From Glandiceps talaboti (taxonomy: Eukaryota > Hemichordata > Enteropneusta > Spengelidae), in NCBI RefSeq assembly GCF_964340395.1, contig NC_135555.1, positions 4,295,501 through 4,359,500 on the forward strand: a stretch of 64,000 bases of DNA, given 5' to 3'. Below the pieces are notes generated by a model. It did not search any database, was not told the DNA's origin, and saw nothing but the letters and a program-made list of their open reading frames with translations. The first letter of the stretch is position 1. Each line of letters begins with the position of its first letter. A program made the translations under genes and the position numbers. This document shows positions 13,147 through 23,000 of this stretch, one piece after another.

Positions 13147-15859
13147 TATTCCAACACTTGAAATGTGAAACACAGTTTTGTCATGTTCACATACTCGAAT
13201 TAAACTGGCACATTTCCTCAAAACGGGTAATAAAAAATATGAATACATTTCCTGTTTGTTACATGTGAAAGTACAGTAGCTCTTGCTCTCTCCAGGGAAC
13301 TGTAACAGTGAAAGTCAAGTAGCTTTTGGGTAAATGTTCTGCTATATGCCTGACGACAATTGCACTCCTCCAGTTTAATAAGTGGGATATATACTTTTGA
13401 CTTTCCATGTAGATATTTGAATGTATATACATGTATTTAAATTGATTTCAGCATGAATCATCAGCCATTTGTACAACCATCATTAATGGCACAGTGTTTT
13501 TGTTAAGGGTGATAAATGCTAAGTAGGTAAAATCTACCAAAGTTTCCCACCAAATGTATGGTATAATGTCTTGTAAACTATGCCAGTTTTACATTTCCCC
13601 AGCCCCCATCAAAAACACTGTGCCATTACATAAGGGAATGTGTTGTTCTTGGTACTGTACACGATTTCTTATGAGCAATAAAAGTGATTTGATATTTGTA
13701 AAACAGCTAGACCCTCAGAGTACCACCCGTGACTATATTTTACAGCTTAGATATATGCACACCTGGCATGACTCAAAGATGTTATTGCCTTTTGATTTTT
13801 CCAAACATTCATCATGTATACTGCCACACTTGCTTTAAAAGTATGTTGCACATACCTCATTCTTGTAAACATGACAAGTCAAAATAACAAATCTAACAAA
13901 GTTATTGGACTTTTTAATTTTTTAATAGCATGTGTCTTTTGTAATATAAAATTCCAATGACATATTTTATAGATCATAATTGCGTAAAAGTCTTTGTGCC
14001 GTCATTCATTATTCCATATTTCATCTTCAAGAGCTCTTGGTCCAGAACACTAGTATATCACACCGTGCCTGCAAATACCTGTATAAAGATAGAATGTCAT
14101 CAAAAATTAATGTTCACACTCTTATGCTGTAACTGCCATCCCTAACTAATTCTTGACATTCCAGTCACCATTTGTCTCACAGATGACAACAGTGACTGTG
14201 TATGTTGGACACAATCTCAATCCGTGTTATGAAACTCCGATGACTGTACATTGTCTGCAGTTACTCTTCTAAAAACCCACAACAACATGGCAGTGACATC
14301 TTACAGATGTATGAGCAATACACTATTCAAATACAATCAGATACATACAAATTTTGGACTGTGACTGACTGTTGAAAGATGATTATTAAAGACTGGGGAA
14401 GTCCATTACACTCTTATAGTTTGCTGTTTTGCTCTACACAGGGATGGGACCAGAGATGCAACCATCTTTCAAACTCATCACTCTCAACTTCTCAATTTGA
14501 ACAAGACAGTACACCTTCAACTGTAGTTGGACTGAACCAACTTTTCAAATAAAGTTTCTCCGTGCACTCTGAATCAACAAGTACAACCCCTGAGTCTGTA
14601 TCAATATATCCCAAAATGTATCCCATCCCCCTTACATTGCTCCAATTGAAGTATGAACAATGACATACTGTAACATATTGATACATTATACTGAACTTTT
14701 CCTGATGCATTGATGTAGATTTAGCTATAGTAGTCACAACATTGCCTACTCAGTGACAAAGTTGAATAACAGTTTACTTTAATAAAGCCGCCAAACAGGT
14801 GTGCAATATTCACTTTTGCAAATAAACCCTGTCTATTGGTAGATATCATCATGACTAGATGTACAGAGTGATGTATTAGACAACAAACCTCAGTAACTGT
14901 AAGTGGTGCCAAATTGAAATTTGTTATGACTCAAGTTACTAATAATGACGTGTACAATTGTGGTGCATCTTTGATCTGACGCTACTAAATTCTGTACGAA
15001 AACCTATTTTGGTAATCTATCAATATGATGCAGTAGTTTGTTGTTCATACTTTGATTGGAAGCACTGTAAGCTATAAACATTGATAAATCAAGCAACTTT
15101 TTTTTTGCAAACGAAGTAAATAACTTAATAATCCTATGATGGCAACCATCTTGGCTAAATACTGATGGTCAGGCCATGCTTACCTTCTTTTACTTTCCAT
15201 TTAACCAATAAAGTTCATCACCACTAAGTGAAGTATAATACTTGCAAAGATGAAATCAGAAAAGGCACGTTCTGGCGACAGGTTATAAAACTGTGACTTG
15301 TTTGATGGGTTAACTTGCACTCTTAAACAGACTGAAATTTGAACAAAAGTAGACAGGTTTCAAGGAAATGAGACCAAAAAAATGGGAGTTGAAAAGTAAA
15401 CTTCAAACTACAACAAAAAGGTATTGAATTTAGACCATAATTTCACATTGACGAGTCAATATACACCATATGTGTTAAACGTGCTAGTTCCATTGAGCTC
15501 AACGTGGTATTTACCTACTACCACAGTATCTACACTATTAAAGATATACCATGTTGTTCTACCCTATCAGGCTTCTAGGAGTTGTAGCTGATCGTGTGTA
15601 ATGAATCCTGCAGACTATACAGCAGTGTTCTTGTAAAAAACTGCTACACACACTACTACATTAGGGTAATAGGTATTAGGGCACAAAGTTTATTTGAAAA
15701 CTTGCCACTCAATTTTTATAAAAAATTAAACTTCAAAGCAAAATCTATAATCAATAATGCCAGCTGCAACAATATTGACACACAGTTTACTACAATGTTG
15801 ACCGTATGCCATGTAATGTATACTCTTTATTTAAAAATTAAATGACAAATGTTCTGGCT

Positions 15860-16039
15860 TTATTTCTTCCCACGTTTTTCTTTATATTGAGCAGAACTTG
15901 TGCATTTCTTGGAAACAATATTCATGTATTTGGTTCTGTCCAGACAGGAGTAGTAAATGCTTAGCTCCTTCGTCATCGACATTTTATGCCTGAAAATCTC
16001 CACATGTATGTAATGATGTATTGTCACCAACTTCCGCAT
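15860..16039 (-). CDS. Possible small protein, 59 residues, unknown
   Basis: An open frame starts MRKLVTIHHY and ends QYKEKRGKK. It is basic, with three cysteines. A splice acceptor (GAGATTTTCAG) occurs inside it, so the real product could instead start at the internal MSMTKELS methionine after an upstream exon. The stop codon TAA is itself part of an AATAAA, so the signal for ending the transcript overlaps the stop. It lies downstream of the DAD1 first exon on the same strand but does not look like DAD1. I do not recognise it, and it may be chance. Confidence 0.25.
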   Translation of the reverse strand: MRKLVTIHHYIHVEIFRHKMSMTKELSIYYSCLDRTKYMNIVSKKCTSSAQYKEKRGKK

Positions 16040-16177
16040 TTTACGAACAGCGCCCCCACATGATTAACCAGACTGTATGGAATCATATGTTAACACACAC
16101 ATAATATAGAACATCTTGAATATCTCAAAAACAGTAAAAGTGCTACAACATAATGCGACGTTTTATACATAACCTAC

Positions 16178-16388
16178 CTGCCAATACGAATGATCCTACA
16201 CATGAAATGAACCCTGACAAAAAGGAGTTGAACGGAAATGTACCAACGAGTGTGCAGTAAACAAACTGCATTATTCCCGTAAACATGATGTAACCAAGGT
16301 ATGCATCAATTAATTTCAACCTCTGTGGTGTGTTCTTCTGATACTCATCATAGAACTTCGCAAGAACTGTCAAAATGTTTGCAGACAT
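16178..16388 (-). CDS. DAD1: DAD1, oligosaccharyltransferase subunit (first coding exon only)
   Basis: The exon encodes 70 residues from MSANILTVL through [35 protein letters not shown] and FVLA, ending in a GT donor after one base of the next codon. This is near-identical to the N-terminal two thirds of metazoan DAD1, a small ER-membrane subunit needed for N-glycosylation. The family protein is about 113 residues, so about 43 remain (the expected NPQNK and ERAFADF region). No matching exon was found on the minus strand down to AMFR. The open frame extends upstream of this start, but MSAN is where the family begins. The missing exons may be too diverged for my reading, or the locus may be broken. 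Confidence 0.85.
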
Positions 16389-16445
16389 CGTGTTATTTTC
16401 GAAGGTCTCAACTCCAGCAGATGATGTGGCGAAGATGGCTGACCA
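16389..16445 (-). promoter_or_regulatory. DAD1 5' leader with YY1-like motif
   Basis: An AAGATGGC motif (16432-16439, plus-strand reading) lies about 45 bases upstream of the DAD1 start. AAGATGGC is the core recognised by YY1 in animals. The same motif overlaps the NDUFAF6 start. No TATA box was seen. Confidence 0.35.
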
Positions 16446-17049
16446 AAAAGGAAGAAGAAATGCATAGTGGGTAACACGCGTCCTCGTTCCAAAAGAAAAA
16501 ATAACAAAGTAGGAAATATGGAAGCTCGATATTAATTTCAAGCAATTACTTGTATTATTTTTTAATAAATTCAGTTCTAGTGTATTAAAATTACTTTAAT
16601 TGAACTACAGTGTAATTTATTCCCCAAAATACAAATACCAAACATAAATACGGAAACAAGGTAAAAGTGACCTCAATATGACAGAGTAACAACAAACTTT
16701 ACAAAGTAAACTTTTACAACACTTTTCACACCACTGACCAGTGAATCCATACACGTGAAGGATCTATCTGAGATCGCACTGATCATAAAAGAGTAAAGAC
16801 GAACTGAGTAGCCGGCACTAACACAGTATATTCCGTTCAACCTCTCCTATCTCCTGATCCCACGTATTACAAATTATTATTGGTATTGTTATTGTTATTG
16901 TAAAAGAGAAATCGATATTGAGAATCGATGCCACAGATAGCATTTACTTTAAAAGGAATACCCTGTAGCCATAAAACTGGTGTTAACTAGTGTGTTTGCC
17001 CATAGACCCTACACCATGTTGGAGGGTCTATGGTTTGCCTGTTACATCT

Positions 17050-17093
17050 CAACCAACCAACCAACCAACCAACCAACCAACCAACCAACCAAC

Positions 17094-17152
<59 letters not shown>
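17050..17152. repeat. (CCAA)n(TCAA)n microsatellite
   Basis: About twelve CCAA units pass into about thirteen TCAA units. The Asn-Gln-Pro and Asn-Gln-Ser open frames across it come from the repeat. Confidence 0.95.
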
Positions 17153-17154
<2 letters not shown>

Positions 17155-17362
17155 TTTGTTATACGCTACTCACAATAGCAGAGAGTGTGGTAGTATGGGA
17201 CAACACATCTGTACTTTATCAAACCTGTTAAAAGTTAGCATACCATATTAATATAGCTGTAATAATTGTAGCTTTATTTTTATTTCAACAATACTTTTCA
17301 TTCTTTTTCATATTTTATTTTGTGAGACTCAACATTTTTCATTTAACTTTTTATTTTCTTAG

Positions 17363-17492
17363 GTTTGCAAAGAAAAACAAAAAAAAACAAATCGATTCTA
17401 GCAAAGGATCAAGACGGAGTGAAACCACTATAGCAACCACAATACTCAGTAAATCTAAATATTTTCATGGCAAGAAAATTTTCCCATTTTAA
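17363..17492 (+). CDS. Candidate terminal exon of an unidentified gene
   Basis: A pyrimidine-rich tract ending TTTTCTTAG precedes an open frame of 42 codons (FAKKNKKKQIDSSKG ... SKYFHGKKIFPF). The stop TAA runs straight into AATAAA. The composition is lysine/serine-rich, like a basic tail. No partner exon was recognised. The end of a retroelement or chance is equally possible. Confidence 0.2.
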
Positions 17493-18556
17493 AATAAACT
17501 TTATTGATCCAAAGAAATGTTGAAAATTGAAATATAGTCACCACCACTTGAGTAGTTCCATTGCGTTAAAATGGAAGAAACTGGAGACTGGTGACATAAT
17601 TTTTGAATGCTTCATTCAGCTAATACAAACCCAGCACGAAACTAAATTATACATACAACTATGGTATGTAATATGTTTTGATACAATAGCCATATAAGAA
17701 AAAAAGACTTAAAAAGCATGTGAAATGATGTATTTATTAGATAATGGTACAGAAATTACAATCTAGATCTATTCTTATAGACTTGCTGTTATATAGACTG
17801 GCAATTGTTTGAACTTTTTTGTATTAAGCACATTTATGCCCAACTGGTATGTTTATACTGAAATAAATTCAGTGTGTTTATAACAAGTATTTTAATAAGT
17901 AATTAAGTTTACACAGAAAATGATAAAAAATATACGTAGTAATTGAAATTTTAACAAAGAATAAGAACAAAACAAAGCAATACACTGAAAAGCACAGACT
18001 TGGGTTAGCAGCTAGTCTTTTTCATAAATAGGTCATCAACTTAGTAAACAAAAATAGTCTACCAATCTACAGTGACATCATCACAGAATGTGAACAGTTA
18101 GATGTACATAAACTGACAAGTACTTTCACACCTGAATTTACATATATTAAAGCTAACCTTTTCACACCTCTGGTGGTTACTCAACACCTCAAGTACAATA
18201 GGATCATTCTGTTAGATTCAGTTAGACAATGGAGAAGGACAAGTGATTTGTTCAAAACATGTCTGTTTCTCAATCAAAAGTGGAAGAAAAGAACTTGTGT
18301 ATGAATCTTTAAGATTCATCATAGAAACATGAATATACATATAGTATTATACAACTATGAATATAATTACTATTTCATGGCAAACTTATCAAATTGTGGA
18401 ACTCTGTACTTTAATTCCAGAATCTTTCAGGCATCATGCCACTTGAGTTGTCTTATTTTCAGCATGTCTCAACTACTGACAAATTACCTAATCTTTGTGA
18501 TATCTCTATTTTTCTATTAGGACAAAACAAATTACAGAAGATATGGTTTTCAAATT

Positions 18557-18890
18557 GAGGCTACCTGTGGCTTCGAATCTCTTCTCACATCTAGCTCAGT
18601 GAGGTCCTAAGATAAAATCTCAAATTCAAATGAAGCACAGTCATTAACATCACATCATGTCTTTGTTAATCAATCACACAATTCTGCCTAATGATAAGGT
18701 AGTGTTTATTTGGGGGCCTCTACATAATATCCATATTTGTTACATTGGGATGCTAATTACACATTGCTTACTTCATTCTAGCAGTTCAGGGTTTACTCAT
18801 TTGCATGAACAACTTTTGGTTCATTATTTCTCATTGAGCTCGAAGGGGTGAAGAGAGATCTTGAGATCTGAAGTGATGATAGCCTCTAGA
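18557..18890. mobile_element. Non-autonomous DNA transposon, copy 1
   Basis: Ends are imperfect inverted repeats (GAGGCTACCTGTGGCTTCGA at the left; the right end reads GAGGCTATC on the other strand). The body is similar over its whole length to the copy at 46241-47067, for example TTTACTCATTTGCATGAACA versus TTTACTCATTTGAATGAACA. No coding capacity. Confidence 0.7.
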
Positions 18891-19399
18891 CTAACACACT
18901 GTGTGAACCCTCATGTTCTAACTTCTGAATCAACAATGTGCAAAACATTGACACAAATTAATCACAAAACTGAGGTAAATCTGTTTGTCCCTTGTACTGC
19001 ACCTTTGCACAGACTTAAAAAAAAAAATGGTCACACTCAAATACCAGAAAGTTTCTGTTATGTTTAAAATGGCTACATTTTAATGGTCAAACATCACAAA
19101 AGAAAGCTTATACCTCATAATGTATTTTAGTTTTGAGTTATGTGGTAAACAGTGACTTTTTACAACAATTATGGTTGCCATTTGGTCAAATCTTGATGTG
19201 AAACAAAGTGATTTGTTTGGTATGTGACTTTTGTGTCTGAAGTGTGAAAAGAATAAATCAGCCATTCCTTCTCAGAGATATGCCTACACATGTATGGAGG
19301 TTATTGCACCCCATCTCCCCATGTAGACATGCATTCCATGGTTGAAGAATTCATAAAGTAGGCACTATAACACTCCACATTGCAAAAGCTCCATTTTTT

Positions 19400-19440
19400 C
19401 TTCCGTAAGGAAGAGATATGTTTATGGGTGGAAGTCTGTG

Positions 19441-19475
<35 letters not shown>

Positions 19476-20003
19476 GTCATCGTTTTCTCCCTAACGGCTT
19501 GCTCAATTCAAACAAAATTTTGAAGCCGTATTCCGTAGGGTAATGGCAAGACTTGATTAGGTTTTGGTAAAAATCCTGTGAATATTAATGAGCAATTTAC
19601 TTAATTAATGATTTTCGGTAATTAGGCTATATCTCAAGAATGCACGCTTCAAATTCATTATAACTTGGTACATACATTTGCGACACCAAGGTGCACCTGT
19701 CCTGAAAATATTAGTAATGTAGCTTTTAGTTTTAATAAGTTATTGGCATATTTTCGATTGGCCACAAAAAAGAAAAAAATAGTTTCTCGTCAGGAAATGT
19801 TGTCTAAAGTGGTACGACAATGCGCTTATTTTTTTGTACAGTCTCAACAAATGTCACAGTACATGTTGTGGTTGGCCAGGAGATCACTAACAGCAATGAG
19901 CAAATAGCAATCAATGAGAAAATTTAACTTATTACATATGTTCTGTTGTATTCCAACAATTGTCTGTAGGAATGACAATCTCAAAACTTTGCCCTTACGG
20001 AAG
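19400..20003. mobile_element. Inverted-repeat element in the 3' UTR of the zinc-finger gene
   Basis: Starts CTTCCGTAAGG and ends with the exact inverse CCTTACGGAAG. A TGTC microsatellite (about 19433-19475) lies near its left end. Its right end is 22 bases from the stop codon of the minus-strand zinc-finger gene, so most of that gene's 3' UTR would be transposon sequence. No transposase was seen. Confidence 0.65.
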
Positions 20004-20025
20004 ACATTCAGTTTACATCTGGTCA

Positions 20026-23000
20026 CTATTGTTGCTTGCTTTTCCTGCCAGATCTTTTTCTCCCTCTGCTTCTTCTTCTCCTTTTTTCACTTCCATGTTC
20101 ACCTCCAGGACCACCACTACTTTGGTTCCTTGGCCTTACGTTGGTTTTATTATCTGCATGTGCTTGTTGGCTACCTACTTGTTTATGGTTGGTTTTGAGG
20201 CTCTGTTCATTTCCTTTTTGTTTGGGTTCATTCTGTCTTCTTGTTTCTGCTATAAGACTGTTCCTTTTCCTTTTATATGTATTCCTACACCTTTCATATT
20301 CCTGTCAATGATAAGAAAATACTTTATGCGGTATCTTTTTCCACCTATCTGTACTGACACAACAAAGTTTTGATTGATAGTTAACAAGATTTCGAATAAA
20401 GACATTACAGGTAAAATTTATGTCAACAATTAGCACAAGTGGTTGCACAATACACAAAACAATTAAGTCTCTGTTTAAAGATTATTGTCATCTTTTTTCG
20501 TACCAGTACACATGTACAAATGCAAACAAATGCGATCAATAGATACCAATCTACCTTATCAGGCTGATATTTTTGGACTTGGCCACTGATCATGTAATTT
20601 TCTACCCTCTCAAAACAAATAATTAAATATTGATTTTCAACTACAAATATGGCTGCCCTACGGTCAAATTTACAAATATCAAAAAACAAATTGATGTGCA
20701 TATGTCCCATATGATATGTCACCTTTGTGTCAGGTTTGAAAGAAATCGGATATTGCATGTCTGAGAAATGATGTATTACGGACGGACAGATGCATGCATG
20801 CACACATACACAGATGGATGGACAGACAGATCCAATTGTAATAGCACCTCCTTCAGAGAGCTAAAAACGTGAAACAAACATATCACCTGATGGGGTACTA
20901 TCTTTAATACAAAAATGGTACATACCATGGTCCTCTCACAATGGCCTGCTGTTTTACAATGGTCTATCAGTCCATAGTCTGGATCGATGAAGAACTGTTC
21001 ACAGACCAAACAATAAAAGCCAGGATTGACATAATTTTGGCCTGAAGAATATAAAAACAAACAAGGTTATAGCAAGTACATGAGTTATTTATTACTGTCA
21101 TGTAATGAAATATAAAGTAGTTATCATCCATGCTTGCAAACACGTACTTAGTGGTTACAACTGTATGTTCCATCTATTCTGAAGTAAAATGATCTCTTTG
21201 GCTAATACAGCAGAAGCAGTAAGCTGTGCAGGAACCAAATTCAGAACAGATACAGTTGTTGCATGTGTCTTGCAGAGAGTGATTTATACTGTGTATTTGG
21301 AAATTGAAAGTGCAGCTTTATTTTTGCTGAAATTCACACCTGGCTACTTGCGCAAAAATAATACTGAATGTAAAGTTGATAGTTACATCTTGGACAGCTG
21401 TCTTGCTATCTTGAAAGCAAAAAGAAAATTTCAAATAGAGCTAACCATTAAAGTTGATAAAAGTATTCTTTCTTTAGCCCACGTTGTTTCTAGGAAAGAG
21501 GGAGGCACAAAAACCACTGGGATGGCAAGAATTGTGAACATAAAAAAGGGGGCTAAAAGTATTATAAGTTTAAGCAATCACATAATTGTATCAAATTATC
21601 TTAATCATAAAAATTTCACACCTGTAGCATTCTCTGGTGTAAAACCAGAGGCAAATTTCTCATCTTCCTTTGAGATGTTCCCAGCAGGATTGTTATCATC
21701 ATCATCATCATCATCATTATCATCATCAGCAGCAGCAGCAGTAGTAGAAGTAGCAGTAGAAGTAGCAGCAGTAACAGTAACAGTAACAGGAAGTGGTGTC
21801 AGAGTGTTTATTTTATTTTCAACAACATTCAAAACTGATGTTGTGATAAGAGGAACACTTTGACCTTCTTTGAGTGTCCTGGGTTCTATTTTTCCAGTGC
21901 TTTGTAATTCATCATCTTGTCCAATTTTCATAGGATTTTTATCAACAAACCAGGTCTGTCCATCTTGACTTCTAGTTTTTTCTTCACAATTGTCACCATT
22001 TTCTCCTTTAATTTCCTGTTTCATAACACCAGATGGCACATCTTCCTGTCTAGACTGTATGTTAATGTTCTCACTAATTTCAGACAATTTTCTCTTCTCT
22101 GTTACTGTAACTTCTGTATCCTTAGTTTGTTCATCTTCAATTACAGACTGACCAGGTTCACTTTGAGCTGACGCTGGTATGATATCAACTTCCATTGAAT
22201 CTGTTTTCTTAGCTTCAGTTTCGCTATTGACTTCAGCTTTGATTTTCTCTCCAATAACACCAGATGGCACATCTTTATGATCCTGTCCGGATTGTATGTT
22301 TATCTTCTTACTAATTTCAACTGATTCTTTGTCTCCTGTCACTTCATCTACTTTATCCTCTGTCACTTCTACTTCACCCATTGTGGGCTCTGCTGTTTCT
22401 TTCGTCTCAGTTTTCCTGCAAGTTACAGCTTCTGTTACACCAACTTTTCTTTCAGTTCTTGTAAAGTCAACATTTTGACAATGTTCCTCACCATTTCCCA
22501 ATTTTCTTGACTCTGCATCCTCTGTTTTGCTATTTCCAGGTGAATCGGCATGTGTTTTCTTATCAGTAAGCTGTCCCTTCTCCTCATTTGATTTTGGTTC
22601 ATCTTTACTGTCTTTCTTCTCAGTTAGTTCAAAACATTCTGTTGACTCAACGATAATTCTTGGACTTTTCTCATCTATTTTAATTCCCTCACTACCCATG
22701 TTAGCTACCTCCATTAGTGATTGGTCAGTTTCATTCCCATCCGGCATAGTGTTTGTTGATGTTATCGACATTTCAGCTTTCATAGCTTTGTTTTCTTGTT
22801 TTTTTGCTGGTATTGTCATGCAAATAGACTGCAGTTCCTTAGACCTTCTTTCTGCAGGTACCAATGCTTCATACAATAACTTCAGCGATGCAAACACTTG
22901 TAAAGCCCAGCTTTTCATTGTTCTATGAGATTCTGATGTTATATGATGATCATGATCCTGCAGGAGAGAAGAAAGAAATCACAAATTGTACAATGAAACA

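Larger units (their letters stand above)
10265..16140. other. Gene-poor stretch between AMFR and DAD1
   Basis: No convincing coding exon was seen here apart from the small reading frame at 15860-16039. It holds a hairpin MITE (10386-10469) and a TA-flanked inverted-repeat element (12943-13146). Short open frames (for example 11223-11459, 13554-13838, 14492-14737) have no recognisable domain or splice context. The missing DAD1 exons were looked for on the minus strand and not found. Confidence 0.6.
16446..20025. other. Gene-poor stretch between DAD1 and the zinc-finger gene
   Basis: Contains a CCAA/TCAA microsatellite, a possible last exon at 17363-17492, a transposon copy at 18557-18890 and an inverted-repeat element at 19400-20003. 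The rest is AT-rich with no exon I can support. The 3' UTR of the zinc-finger gene must lie at its right end. Confidence 0.6.

Noticed and set aside
14492-14737. Minus frame of 81 codons with an ordinary-looking composition
   Set aside because: No domain, no clear splice sites and no link to DAD1 were found.
16389-16541. 51-residue N-terminal extension of the DAD1 frame
   Set aside because: The DAD1 family starts at MSA-; the upstream part is leader sequence that happens to be open and contains a YY1-like site.
16980-17251. Asn-Gln-Pro repeat proteins in three frames
   Set aside because: Product of the CCAA/TCAA microsatellite, with no gene signals.
20036-20373. Plus-strand hydrophobic frames resembling membrane proteins
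   Set aside because: They are the reverse strand of the basic tail exon of the zinc-finger gene; antisense of Lys/Arg/Gln codons reads as Leu/Phe/Ser.
21189-21863. Plus-strand 224-codon frame with Ser-rich end
   Set aside because: It overlaps the minus-strand acidic exon, whose splice phases and zinc finger support the minus strand.
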